Positions 33,321 to 42,124 are shown, counted from the first letter of the stretch. The stretch: DNA of 64,000 nt from Pseudomonas inefficax (GCF_900277125.1 NZ_OPYN01000179.1:30396-94395); one strand, 5' to 3'. Notes: generated from the sequence alone by a model not told the origin. Numbers and translations: made by a program.

Positions 33321-33433
33321 GGGGCCGGGTACCTGGTTTGGTCAGGGTGGCATTGTGCGGCAGAAGGCGGGTGGGGTCATGTCCGGATGCGCAGGGTGGT
33401 GCTCTGAATGAGACATTCGGGTTTGTCTGTGCT

Positions 33434-33529
33434 GCCCTCTTCGCGGGCGCGCCCGCTCCCACAGATAATGCATGAACCTTGAAGCTTGTGGGGAACCCTG
33501 TGGGAGCGGGCATGCCCGCGAAGGGGCCA
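33434..33529. repeat. class A BIME
   Basis: GCCCTCTTCGCGGGCGCGCC and the complementary arm GAGCGGGCATGCCCGCGAAG around a 45-bp centre. Confidence 0.85.
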
Positions 33530-33565
33530 ATACAGGCAGTACAAATTCATGATCATGAGAAAACC

Positions 33566-33600
33566 TTGAGTTCATCTCAAATTTAATGAGTTTGTCTCAA
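33566..33600. promoter_or_regulatory. metE: two tandem TGAG-N5-CTCA dyads, likely MetR operators of metE
   Basis: TTGAG-N5-CTCAA at 33566-33580 and ATGAG-N5-CTCAA at 33586-33600. They are 20 bp apart, two helical turns, ending 57 bases before the metE ATG. The symmetry and spacing resemble the TGAA-N5-TTCA sites of the LysR protein MetR. Confidence 0.6.
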
Positions 33601-33656
33601 GATGGCTGCACCCGGAAAATCCCCCTCATCCATTTATGCATGCTGAGGGACAAGAC

Positions 33657-35948
33657 ATGGCACTGGCACACAACCTGGGCTTTCCACGTATCGGCCGCGA
33701 CCGCGAGCTGAAAAAGGCCCAGGAAGCCTACTGGAAGGGTGAACTCGACGAAGCCGGCCTGCGCGCGGTCGGCCGCGAGCTGCGTGCCCGCCACTGGCAG
33801 GTGCAGAAAGATGCCGGCATCGAACTGCTGCCGGTCGGCGACTTCGCCTGGTACGACCAGGTGCTCACCCACTCGCTGACCTTCGGCGTGATCCCGCAGC
33901 GTTTTCGCAGCAACGACGCTGCCAGGCCCACCCTGCAGACCCTTTTCGCCATGGCCCGTGGCGCCGTGGGTGACAGCTGCTGCGGCAGCGCGCACCCCCA
34001 GGAAATGACCAAGTGGTTCGACACCAACTACCACTACCTGGTCCCCGAATTCACTGCCGACCAGCAGTTCGCCCTGAGCTGGGAGCAGCTGTTCGAAGAA
34101 GTGGCAGAAGCCCAGGCTCTGGGCCATGCGGTCAAGCCAGTGGTAATCGGCCCGCTGACCTACCTGTGGCTGGGCAAGGCCAAGGGTGGCGATTTCGACA
34201 AGCTGGAGCTGCTCGACCGCCTGTTGCCGCTGTACGACCAGATCCTCAACCGCCTGGCTGCCCAAGGCGTGGAATGGGTACAGATCGATGAACCGATCCT
34301 GGCCCTGGACCTGCCTCAGGCCTGGAAGAACGCCTACGAGCGCGTCTACAACATCCTTCAGCGGGCGCCACTGAAGAAGCTGATCGCCACCTACTTCGGC
34401 GGCCTGGAAGACAACCTGGGCCTGGCCGCCAACCTGCCGGTCGATGGCCTGCACATCGACCTGGTGCGGGCGCCCGAGCAGTACCCGACCATTCTCGACC
34501 GCTTGCCGGCCTACAAGGTGCTGTCGCTGGGCCTGGTCAACGGCCGCAACGTCTGGCGCTGTGACCTGGAAAAGGCGCTGGAGGTATTGCGCCATGCCCA
34601 TGAGCGCCTGGGGGAACGGCTGTGGGTGGCGCCGTCCTGTTCGCTGTTGCACAGCCCGGTGGACCTGGACCGTGAAGACCAGCTCGATGCCGAACTGCAC
34701 AGCTGGCTGGCCTTCGCCGTGCAGAAGTGCCAGGAAGCGGCACTGCTGGCCAAGGCCATCAATGCCCCGCAAGCCGACGATGTTGCCGCCGCACTGGCCC
34801 AGAGCCAGGCCGTGCAAGCCAGCCGCGCCGCTTCGCCGCGTATTCACAAACCTGCCGTGCAGGCCCGCCTGGCAGCCATCAAGCCCACTGACAGCCAGCG
34901 TCAATCGGCGTTTGCCCAACGTATCGTCAAGCAACGTGCGGGGCTCGACTTGCCCACCTTTCCGACCACCACCATCGGTTCGTTCCCACAGACCCCGGCG
35001 ATTCGCCTGGCACGCCAGGCCTACAGGCAGGGCAAGCTGACCGAGGCCGATTACGCCGAGGCCATGCACAGCGAGATCCGCCATGCGGTGAAAATCCAGG
35101 AGGACCTGGGCCTGGATGTACTGGTGCACGGTGAGGCCGAGCGCAACGACATGGTCGAATACTTCGCCGAGCAGATCGATGGCTATGCGTTCACCCGCTT
35201 CGGCTGGGTGCAGAGTTACGGTTCGCGTTGTGTGAAGCCTGCGGTGATCGTTGGCGACCTGAGCCGGACGAAGGCCATGACCGTAGAATGGATCACCTAT
35301 GCCCAGGGCCTGACCAGCAAGGTGATGAAGGGCATGCTGACCGGGCCGGTGACCATGCTGATGTGGTCGTTCCCGCGTGAAGACGTGAGCCGCGAGGTGC
35401 AGGCGCGTCAACTGGCGCTGGCGATTCGCGACGAAGTGGTCGACCTGGAAGCGGCGGGTATCAGGATCGTGCAGATCGACGAAGCGGCTTTCCGTGAAGG
35501 CCTGCCGCTACGCCACGGCGCCTGGGCCAATTACCTGGAGTGGGCCACCGAGGCCTTCCGCCTGGCTGCCTCGGGGGTGCGTGACGAAACCCAGATCCAC
35601 ACCCACATGTGCTACAGCGAGTTCAACGACGTGATCGAGTCGATCGCCGCGATGGATGCCGACGTGATCACCATCGAGACCTCGCGGTCGGACATGGAGC
35701 TGCTGGCGGCGTTCGAGCGGTTTGCCTATCCCAACGAGATCGGCCCGGGTGTGTATGACATTCATTCGCCACGGGTGCCGACCCGTGAGGAAATGGTCAA
35801 GCTGCTGCGCAAGGCTGCCCGGCGTATCCCGGCCGAGCGCTTGTGGGTCAACCCGGATTGCGGGCTGAAGACCCGTGGCTGGCCGGAGACCGAGGCAGCG
35901 CTGATCAATATGGTTGCCGCTGCTCGCGAGTTGCGCGCTACCGCCTGA
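33657..35948 (+). CDS. metE: cobalamin-independent methionine synthase
   Basis: 763 residues from ATG 33657 (GAGGGA upstream), the MetE length. The N-terminal folate-like barrel begins NLGFPRIGRDRELKKA. The C-terminal catalytic barrel has TTTIGSFPQT, the HGEAERNDMVEYF segment with a zinc-ligand His, and NPDCGLKTRGW with a zinc Cys. It transfers a methyl group from 5-methyltetrahydropteroyl-triglutamate to homocysteine. No metR gene is adjacent. Confidence 0.95.
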   Translation: MALAHNLGFPRIGRDRELKKAQEAYWKGELDEAGLRAVGRELRARHWQVQKDAGIELLPVGDFAWYDQVLTHSLTFGVIPQRFRSNDAARPTLQTLFAMARGAVGDSCCGSAHPQEMTKWFDTNYHYLVPEFTADQQFALSWEQLFEEVAEAQALGHAVKPVVIGPLTYLWLGKAKGGDFDKLELLDRLLPLYDQILNRLAAQGVEWVQIDEPILALDLPQAWKNAYERVYNILQRAPLKKLIATYFGGLEDNLGLAANLPVDGLHIDLVRAPEQYPTILDRLPAYKVLSLGLVNGRNVWRCDLEKALEVLRHAHERLGERLWVAPSCSLLHSPVDLDREDQLDAELHSWLAFAVQKCQEAALLAKAINAPQADDVAAALAQSQAVQASRAASPRIHKPAVQARLAAIKPTDSQRQSAFAQRIVKQRAGLDLPTFPTTTIGSFPQTPAIRLARQAYRQGKLTEADYAEAMHSEIRHAVKIQEDLGLDVLVHGEAERNDMVEYFAEQIDGYAFTRFGWVQSYGSRCVKPAVIVGDLSRTKAMTVEWITYAQGLTSKVMKGMLTGPVTMLMWSFPREDVSREVQARQLALAIRDEVVDLEAAGIRIVQIDEAAFREGLPLRHGAWANYLEWATEAFRLAASGVRDETQIHTHMCYSEFNDVIESIAAMDADVITIETSRSDMELLAAFERFAYPNEIGPGVYDIHSPRVPTREEMVKLLRKAARRIPAERLWVNPDCGLKTRGWPETEAALINMVAAARELRATA

Positions 35949-35964
35949 TTATTCGCCGCCTGTA

Positions 35965-36062
35965 CCGGCCTCTTCGCGGGTAAACCCGCTCCCACAGCAG
36001 CACCACTGCATTCAAGTTGTGCACGGTACCTGTGGGAGCGGGTTTACCCGCGAAGAGGCCGG
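35965..36062. repeat. class A BIME, nearly perfect
   Basis: CCGGCCTCTTCGCGGGTAAA and its exact complement CGCGAAGAGGCCGG flank a 40-bp centre, between metE and the short-chain dehydrogenase. Confidence 0.88.
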
Positions 36063-36123
36063 CACAGACACTACAAACCCCCTAGAATGTCGGCTCCGAT
36101 TCAAATCGACAGGGAGTGATGCG

Positions 36124-36843
36124 ATGAGAGTTCTGGTAGTCGGCGCCAGCAAGGGCCTGGGCAAGGCCTTCATGGAAGGGCTGGGAAAACCGGGCGATAC
36201 AGTGATTGGTGTGTCGCGCGCCAAACCAGCTGCAATGAACATCGGCAAGGGCATCGAAACCCGCTGGATCGAAGCCGACCTCGGCCAGCCGGTTACGGCC
36301 GTCGAGACCATCGCCCGGGCTCTGGCCGATGGCGGGGTGGACACTCTGATCTACAACCTCGGCTTGTGGGAGGCCGAGGCCTTCGAAGCGCACTACAGCT
36401 TCCTCGTCGACCGCGATGCGCAATTGCAGCGCATGGTCGACTGCAACATCACGGCAACCATCCTGCTGATCAAGCGCCTGCTGCCGTTGCTGCTGGAAAG
36501 CGAAAAACCACGCATCATCCTTACCGGTTCCACATCGGGCCTGCCCCAGAGCGGTCGCCCGGAAGTCACCTTCGCCGCTTCCAAGTTCGCCCTGCGCGGC
36601 ATTGCCGAGGCCTTGCGTGAAGGTTATCGGGGGCAGGGGCTTGGGGTGACGTGCCTGAACCTGGGCTACCTGAATACCGAGGATGGTCTGGAGGTGCCGT
36701 TGGCCGAGGCTGCAGTGCGGGGGGAAGGGGGGCTGATACCGCTGCACGATGTGGTGCTGATGGTGCGCACGCTGCTGGAGTTGTCGGCGGCGAGTTATGT
36801 GCGCGAGCTGACTCTGCCGGCTATTGCCGATGAGCGATTCTGA
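36124..36843 (+). CDS. short-chain dehydrogenase-like protein lacking the catalytic tyrosine
   Basis: 239 residues from ATG 36124 (AGGGAG upstream). The Rossmann motif GASKGLG is intact, and the catalytic Ser lies in TGSTSG. The YxxxK motif reads F150-A-A-S-K154: the Tyr is Phe, while the Lys is kept. NNAG is replaced by YNLG. It may be a non-catalytic NAD(P)-binding protein or use another mechanism. No partner is evident; metE precedes and thiolase converges. Confidence 0.8.
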   Translation: MRVLVVGASKGLGKAFMEGLGKPGDTVIGVSRAKPAAMNIGKGIETRWIEADLGQPVTAVETIARALADGGVDTLIYNLGLWEAEAFEAHYSFLVDRDAQLQRMVDCNITATILLIKRLLPLLLESEKPRIILTGSTSGLPQSGRPEVTFAASKFALRGIAEALREGYRGQGLGVTCLNLGYLNTEDGLEVPLAEAAVRGEGGLIPLHDVVLMVRTLLELSAASYVRELTLPAIADERF

Positions 36844-36853
36844 TATCTGAGGT

Positions 36854-36947
36854 TTCTTTGCAAGCAGGCCCGCCCTCACAGGTGCAGCACAAATTTCAAG
36901 GCGTGTGCGGTACTTGTGGGAGCGGGCAAGCCCGCGAAGAGGCCGGG
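36854..36947. repeat. degenerate class A BIME
   Basis: The right arm GAGCGGGCAAGCCCGCGAAG is intact; the left arm (GCAAGCAGGCCCGCCCTCAC) has decayed. Between convergent genes. Confidence 0.7.
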
Positions 36948-36969
36948 CCTGTTTAAATCAATCGCTGAT

Positions 36970-38148
36970 TCAACGCTCGATGGCCAAGGCCACCCCTTGC
37001 CCGCCACCGATGCACAGGGTCGCCAGGCCTTTCCTGGCATCCCGCTTGATCATTTCGTGCAGCAGGGTCACCAGCACCCGGCAGCCGGAAGCACCAATCG
37101 GATGGCCCAAGGCAATCGCCCCGCCATTCACGTTCACCCGCGCAGCATCCCATTCCAGCGCCTTGCCCACGGCCAGCGCCTGCGCGGCAAAGGCTTCGTT
37201 GGCTTCGATCAGATCCAGCTCGGCCAATTGCCAGCCGGCTTTGTCCATGCAGCGCTGGGTGGCCGAAACCGGGCCGATGCCCATGATCGCCGGGTCTACA
37301 CCGGCACTGGCATAAGCCGCAATCCTGGCCAGAACCGGCAGGCCCAGGGCCTCGGCCTTGGCAGCGCTCATCAGCAGCACGGCGGCGGCGCCGTCATTCA
37401 GGCTCGAGGCGTTGCCGGCGGTGACGCTGCCATCCTTCTTGAACGCCGGGCGCAGTTTGCCCAGGGATTCGGCGGTGGTATCCGGGCGTGGTTGCTCGTC
37501 CCGCGCGAACACCTTGGGCTCGCCCTTTTTCTGCGGCAGCACGATCGGGGTGATTTCATCATCGAAGCGGCCGGCCTCCATGGCCGCCACCGCCTTGCGC
37601 TGCGACTCGGCGGCAAAGGCATCCTGCTGCTCGCGGCTTAGACCGTACTGGTCCACCAGGTTTTCGGCCGTGATACCCATGTGGTAATCGTTGAAGGCGT
37701 CCCACAGGCCGTCGGTGATCATGCTGTCGATCAGCTGGCCATGGCCCATGCGCTGGCCGGTACGGGCCGAAGGCATCACGTAGGGGGCAAGGCTCATGTT
37801 CTCCTGGCCGCCGGCGATTACCACCTCGGCGTCACCGCAGCGGATGGCCTGAGTGGCCAGGTGCAGCGCCTTCAGGCCCGAGCCGCAGACCTTGTTCAGG
37901 GTCATTGCCGGCACGCTGAAGGGCAGGCCGGCCTTGATCGCGGCCTGGCGTGCAGGGTTCTGCCCGGCGCCGGCGGTCAGTACCTGGCCCAGGATGACTT
38001 CGTCGACCTGCGCCGGGGCCAGCCCGGTCTGCTCCAGCAGGCGCTTGATCACGGCGGCGCCGAGGTCTACTGCAGGTACGGTGGCCAAGGCGCCCTGGAA
38101 GCTGCCGATGGCGGTACGGGTTGCTGCGACGATGACCACGTCGTTCAT
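36970..38148 (-). CDS. atoB: acetyl-CoA acetyltransferase (thiolase II)
   Basis: 392 residues from ATG 38148, the normal length. The nucleophilic Cys is in NKVCGSGLKAL near 88; His is in GHPIGASGC near 348; the second Cys is in CIGGGQG near 378. It condenses or cleaves acetoacetyl-CoA. No CoA-transferase gene is adjacent, so biosynthetic or degradative use is open. A Crc-type motif lies between ribosome site and start. Confidence 0.92.
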   Translation of the reverse strand: MNDVVIVAATRTAIGSFQGALATVPAVDLGAAVIKRLLEQTGLAPAQVDEVILGQVLTAGAGQNPARQAAIKAGLPFSVPAMTLNKVCGSGLKALHLATQAIRCGDAEVVIAGGQENMSLAPYVMPSARTGQRMGHGQLIDSMITDGLWDAFNDYHMGITAENLVDQYGLSREQQDAFAAESQRKAVAAMEAGRFDDEITPIVLPQKKGEPKVFARDEQPRPDTTAESLGKLRPAFKKDGSVTAGNASSLNDGAAAVLLMSAAKAEALGLPVLARIAAYASAGVDPAIMGIGPVSATQRCMDKAGWQLAELDLIEANEAFAAQALAVGKALEWDAARVNVNGGAIALGHPIGASGCRVLVTLLHEMIKRDARKGLATLCIGGGQGVALAIER

Positions 38149-38149
38149 G

Positions 38150-38157
38150 TTGTTGTT
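38150..38157 (-). promoter_or_regulatory. Crc/Hfq-type motif between ribosome site and ATG of the thiolase gene
   Basis: AACAACAA on the minus strand fills the spacer between GGAG and the ATG, the position where Crc/Hfq binding blocks initiation. Confidence 0.5.
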
Positions 38158-38323
38158 CTCCGTGCGATGGGCGTAATGCCCCAAGCATCGGTGGCTTTGG
38201 CTCATTTGTTAAGTTTGTTTTTCTTTATGATTGATCTGGAAAGCAAATGAATGAGCGCAAAGTGGCCCGCAGAACTACGCTTAGGGATGCGCTACAACAC
38301 TCATCTGAATGGAGTTCATGCCC

Positions 38324-38590
38324 ATGCGTACATTGATTGCCCTGACCCTCTTGATCGGCAGCGGTAGTGCATTCGCGGCCACCGAATGCACCACCGCAGA
38401 CAAAAGCACCTGGCAGGATCAGGAAAAATTCCAGGCGCAGCTCAAGGAGCAGGGCTACAAGATCAACAAGTTCAAGGTTACCAAGGGTAACTGCTACGAG
38501 ATCTACGGTTTTGACAAGGATGGCAAGAAGGTCGAAATCTACCATGACCCAGTGACGGGCAAGGCAGTCAAGACCGAGTACCACGATTGA
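38324..38590 (+). CDS. periplasmic PepSY-domain protein
   Basis: 88 residues from ATG 38324, which sits 9 bases from GGAG; ATGs at 38309 and 38318 are worse placed. A signal peptide ends after SAFA (residue 18). The rest is a small PepSY module (KEQGYKINKFKVTKGNCYEI, then DKDGKKVEIYHDPVTG) with two cysteines. The next gene, a cytochrome b561, begins inside its stop codon, so the two are translated together; PepSY proteins often accompany such membrane cytochromes. Confidence 0.82.
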   Translation: MRTLIALTLLIGSGSAFAATECTTADKSTWQDQEKFQAQLKEQGYKINKFKVTKGNCYEIYGFDKDGKKVEIYHDPVTGKAVKTEYHD

Positions 38591-39120
38591 ACAGCGACGG
38601 CACGGTGCAGCTGTGGGACCCCCTACTGCGGCTGTGCCACTGGTCGATCGCCGTGGTGTTCTTCGCAAATTACTTCTTCAACGAAGAAGGTGACGACTGG
38701 CACCAGTGGCTGGGCTACTACGCACTGGCCGTTGTGGTGGTGCGTGTGATTTGGGGCTTTGTCGGGCCACGCAGCGCGCGTTGGGCCGATTTCTGGCCAA
38801 CCCCGGCAAACCTGCTCGGGCATGCCCGGGCGTTGCTGCATGGGGAGCTTGACCATCACATGGGGCATTCGCCGATTGGCGCGCTGGTGATGGTGCTGAT
38901 GCTGACCTGCATCGCCGGCCTGGGCCTTACCGGGTGGGCGTCGGAGGAGGTGGACGCGCTGTTTGGCGTCGATTGGCCGATGGACCTGCACAGCTGGCTG
39001 GCCAATGGGCTGCTCGTGCTGGTTTGCGTGCATGTGCTCGCGGCCGTCTACGAGAGCGTGCGCATGCGGGAAAACCTGCCGTGGTCGATGATCACTGGGC
39101 GCCGTCGCCACCGCGATTGA
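38587..39120 (+). CDS. cytochrome b561-family protein
   Basis: 177 residues with four membrane helices. Candidate haem ligands: His in RLCHWS near 18, His in DWHQW near 40, His in LHSW near 138 and His in CVHVL near 152. The start is taken as TTG 38587, overlapping the TGA of the PepSY gene; GTG 38605 is an alternative. It is an inner-membrane b-type cytochrome passing electrons between quinol and a periplasmic partner, which might be the PepSY protein. Confidence 0.8.
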   Translation: MNSDGTVQLWDPLLRLCHWSIAVVFFANYFFNEEGDDWHQWLGYYALAVVVVRVIWGFVGPRSARWADFWPTPANLLGHARALLHGELDHHMGHSPIGALVMVLMLTCIAGLGLTGWASEEVDALFGVDWPMDLHSWLANGLLVLVCVHVLAAVYESVRMRENLPWSMITGRRRHRD

Positions 39121-39126
39121 TTGTGG

Positions 39127-39223
39127 CGGCCTCTTCGCGGGCTTGCCCGCTCCCACAGGTATTGCGCAGCCTTCAGGATTTGCGCCATCCCTGTGGGAGC
39201 GGGCGAGCCCGCAAAGAGGCCGG
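39127..39223. repeat. class A BIME
   Basis: CGGCCTCTTCGCGGGCTTGC and complementary arm ending CGCAAAGAGGCCG, between the cytochrome gene and fabV. Confidence 0.85.
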
Positions 39224-39365
39224 CACAGGAAAACCTCGGTTTTGAATCCCTCTGATCACCCCGTAATATGTGTCGGATAACCTGCAGGGGTAGTCTCACC
39301 CTCTGATCAACCGGAATCGCCCACGGTGGCGCTTCCCCCGGCATAAACCTGACGAGGTACAGACA

Positions 39366-40577
39366 TTGGCCATCATTCATCCTAAGGTCCGCGGTTTCAT
39401 CTGCACCACGACTCACCCGAAGGGCTGCGAGCTCAACGTCCGTGACCAGATCGAAGCCACCCGCAAACTGGGCGTGCGCGAGGATGGCCCGAAGAAGGTC
39501 CTGGTCATCGGTGCTTCCAGCGGCTACGGCCTGGCAGCCCGCATCACCGCGGCGTTCGGCTTCAAGGCCGACACCCTGGGCGTGTTCTTCGAAAAACCAG
39601 GCACCGAGACCAAGGCCGGCACCGCTGGCTGGTACAACGCTGCAGCCTTCGACAAGTTCGCCAAAGCCGAGGGCCTGTACAGCAAGTCGATCAATGGTGA
39701 CGCTTTCTCCGACGAAGCCCGTGCCAAGGTCATCGAGCTGATCAAGAACGAAATGGGCGGCAAGGTCGACTTGGTCATCTACTCGCTGGCCTCGCCAGTG
39801 CGCAAGCTGCCGCAAACCGGTGAACTGGTGCGTTCGGCCCTGAAGCCGATCGGCCAGCCATACAAGTCGACCGCCATCGACACCAACAAGGACACCATCA
39901 TCGAGGCCAGCATCGAGCCGGCTACCGAGCAGGAAATCGCCGACACCGTTACCGTCATGGGTGGCCAGGACTGGCAGCTGTGGATCGACGCTCTGGCGGG
40001 CGCCAACGTGCTGGCCGAAGGCGCCCGCACCGTGGCCTTCAGCTACATCGGCAGCGATATCACCTGGCCGATCTACTGGCACGGTGCGCTGGGCCAGGCC
40101 AAGCAGGACCTGGACGAAACTGCCCTGCGCCTGGACAAGAAACTGGCCGGTGAAGTGAAGGGCGGCGCCAACGTGGCGGTACTGAAGTCGGTGGTTACCC
40201 AGGCCAGCTCGGCCATCCCGGTGATGCCGCTGTACCTGTCGATGGTGTTCAAGATCATGCAGGAGAAGGGTGTTCACGAAGGCACCCAGGACCAGCTGGA
40301 CCGCATGTACCGCGACCGCATGTACCGTGCCGACGGCGCGCCGGCCGAGGTCGACGAGAAGGGCCGCCTGCGCCTGGACGACTGGGAACTGCGTGATGAC
40401 GTGCAGGACGCCTGCAAGGCGCTGTGGCCACAGGTGACCACCGAGAACCTGTTCGAGCTGACCGACTACGCCGGTTACAAGAAGCAGTTCCTCAACCTGT
40501 TCGGCTTCGAGCGCGCTGACGTCAACTACGACGAAGACGTGGCTACTGATGTGAAGTTCGACTGCGTCGAGCTGTAA
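39366..40577 (+). CDS. fabV: trans-2-enoyl-ACP/CoA reductase FabV
   Basis: 403 residues starting at TTG 39366, preceded by GACGAGG at good spacing; no in-frame ATG gives the conserved N-terminus (AIIHPKVRGFICTTTHP). The NADH-binding GASSGYGLA follows, and the FabV active site Tyr-x8-Lys is Tyr237...Lys246 (YWHGALGQAK). It performs the last reduction of fatty-acid elongation. FabV enzymes resist triclosan, so it accounts for intrinsic triclosan tolerance. Confidence 0.94.
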   Translation: MAIIHPKVRGFICTTTHPKGCELNVRDQIEATRKLGVREDGPKKVLVIGASSGYGLAARITAAFGFKADTLGVFFEKPGTETKAGTAGWYNAAAFDKFAKAEGLYSKSINGDAFSDEARAKVIELIKNEMGGKVDLVIYSLASPVRKLPQTGELVRSALKPIGQPYKSTAIDTNKDTIIEASIEPATEQEIADTVTVMGGQDWQLWIDALAGANVLAEGARTVAFSYIGSDITWPIYWHGALGQAKQDLDETALRLDKKLAGEVKGGANVAVLKSVVTQASSAIPVMPLYLSMVFKIMQEKGVHEGTQDQLDRMYRDRMYRADGAPAEVDEKGRLRLDDWELRDDVQDACKALWPQVTTENLFELTDYAGYKKQFLNLFGFERADVNYDEDVATDVKFDCVEL

Positions 40578-40591
40578 TCGCTATCGGCCTG

Positions 40592-40692
40592 TACCGGCCT
40601 TTCGCGGGTAAACCCGCTCCCACAGGGATCTCACCAAGCCTGAAGGCAGTGGGGGCCCTGTGGGAGCGGGTTTACCCGCGAAGAGGCCGGTA
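40592..40692. repeat. class A BIME
   Basis: CCGGCCTTTCGCGGGTAAAC and complementary arm ending CGCGAAGAGGCCGG, between fabV and the hydrolase. Confidence 0.85.
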
Positions 40693-40743
40693 CAGGCTAT
40701 AAAAACTTTGCTAGCTTTGGCGCACAACAACAGGGAATGTGCC

Positions 40744-41652
40744 ATGAGCAGCCTCACCCAACCCGCCACTGCCTTTCGCCACACCGCAGCCGACGGCTAC
40801 AGCCTCGGCGGCTTCCGCTGGCGCCACGCCCGGCCTGACCCCCAGCGCCCGCTGGTGATCATCAACGCTGCCACCTCGGTACGCTGCCGCTACTACTCGC
40901 GTTTCGCCGACTACCTGTTCGCCCAAGGCTGCGATGTGCTGACCTACGACTACCGTGGCATCGGCGAATCCCGCCCGGCCTCGCTGCGCGGCTTCCAGGC
41001 ATCTTGGAGCGACTGGGGCCGTCTGGATTTCGAAGCCATGCTGATGCACGCCGCAGAACATTTCCCCGGCCAGCCGGTGGACGTGGTGGGGCACAGTTTT
41101 GGCGGCTGCGCAGTGGGGCTGGCACCGTCGGCGAGCAAGGTTCGCCGGGTGGTGATGGTTGGCGCACAATTCGCCTACTGGCGCGATTACGCGGCTGGCC
41201 AGCGCTGGCAGCTGTTCGGCAAGTGGCATGTGGTAATGCCGCTGCTCACCCGGGTGTTCGGTTATTTTCCCGGCAAGCGCCTGGGTTGGCTGGAGGACAC
41301 GCCATCCGGCGTGGTGCATGACTGGACCACCCATACCCCGCGCTATGAGCATCGACCCAGCGGGCGTGCACTGGAGGCACTACCGTTCGCCCAGGTGCGG
41401 GCGGCGACGCTGGCCATCAGCCTGACCGATGACCCCTTTGGTACCGTGGCGGCGACTGAGCGTTTGCTGGGCTATCTGCAGGGCGCCGAACGCAAGCACC
41501 TGCGTATTGCGCCTGTGGATATCTCGGTCGATGAAATTGGCCACTTTGCGTTCTTCCATGACCGGTTTCGCGAAAGTTTGTGGCCGGTGGCGTTGCAGTG
41601 GTTGCGGCAGGGGGGGCTGGAGAGCGGGATGCCGGGAACCATCATGGATTGA
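40744..41652 (+). CDS. alpha/beta hydrolase (serine-type)
   Basis: 302 residues from ATG 40744 (AGGGAA upstream). TYDYRGIGESRP precedes the nucleophile elbow GHSFGG with the catalytic Ser; the His is probably in EIGHFAFF near 280. Residues 175-230 form a cap with basic and aromatic content. It resembles YheT/serine aminopeptidase-like esterases. The substrate is unknown, and it has no operon partner. Confidence 0.8.
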   Translation: MSSLTQPATAFRHTAADGYSLGGFRWRHARPDPQRPLVIINAATSVRCRYYSRFADYLFAQGCDVLTYDYRGIGESRPASLRGFQASWSDWGRLDFEAMLMHAAEHFPGQPVDVVGHSFGGCAVGLAPSASKVRRVVMVGAQFAYWRDYAAGQRWQLFGKWHVVMPLLTRVFGYFPGKRLGWLEDTPSGVVHDWTTHTPRYEHRPSGRALEALPFAQVRAATLAISLTDDPFGTVAATERLLGYLQGAERKHLRIAPVDISVDEIGHFAFFHDRFRESLWPVALQWLRQGGLESGMPGTIMD

Positions 41653-41670
41653 TGGTAGGTTGGAAAATCT

Positions 41671-41775
41671 GGGGCTGCGTTGCAGCCCATCGCGACGCAA
41701 GGCCGCTCCCACAAGAGATCGCATTTCTTCTGTGGGAGCGGCCTTTGTGTCGCGAAAGGGCCGCAAAGCGGCCCC
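41671..41775. repeat. class B BIME
   Basis: GGGGCTGCGTTGCAGCCC, then CGCGACGCAAGGCCGCTCCC and complement ending AAAGCGGCCCC; between convergent hydrolase and HopJ-family genes. Confidence 0.85.
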
Positions 41776-41782
41776 GGCAATC

Positions 41783-42124
41783 TTACGCCTTGCGCGCAAG
41801 CGGCAGCTCGGCGAACTTGACGCCCGCCAGCCCATGCTCGATCAGCGCACGGATATTGCCATGGTCGCTGCCTTCGGGCGTGGCCACCACATCACGGTAG
41901 TGCTCGCCGAAGGCCAGCAGCGCTTCCTGGTCGCTCAGCCCTTCCAGCAGCGCCAGGCCCAGGGTCTTGCACGAACCTTCGTTCTGCCCGGCCGCATTCG
42001 CCACGCCGCCATTGTCGAAGGCCTGTGGCTGGTAGCTGTAGTTCTCGGCAATGAACGCCAGGGTATCGGCAAACACGTGTTGGCCGCTGGCCAGGCTGGC
42101 GCGCAGGGTGTTCAGGTCAGTCAC
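41783..42124 (-). CDS. HopJ-family protein
   Basis: 113 residues from GTG 42124, with AAGGAAAA upstream; the start overlaps the stop of the DUF1244 gene, so translation is coupled. The family core is seen in HVFADTLAFIAENYSYQPQAF and EGSCKTLGLALLEGLS. It is named after a type III effector, but such proteins occur widely in non-pathogens and this gene sits in a housekeeping operon, so an effector role is unlikely. Confidence 0.85.
   Translation of the reverse strand: MTDLNTLRASLASGQHVFADTLAFIAENYSYQPQAFDNGGVANAAGQNEGSCKTLGLALLEGLSDQEALLAFGEHYRDVVATPEGSDHGNIRALIEHGLAGVKFAELPLARKA

Larger units (their letters stand above)
33321..33656. other. divergent regulatory region, MetF-like gene / metE
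   Basis: 336 bp without a gene. It contains a BIME (33434-33529) and, nearer metE, two tandem dyads at 33566 and 33586. Confidence 0.7.

Noticed and set aside
33597..35411. 604-codon minus-strand frame opposite metE
   Set aside because: metE on the plus strand is unambiguous; the opposite frame has no recognisable motif.
41783..42124. Type III secretion effector
   Set aside because: HopJ-family proteins are widespread without secretion systems; no hrp box or secretion genes are present, and the gene is within a metabolic operon.
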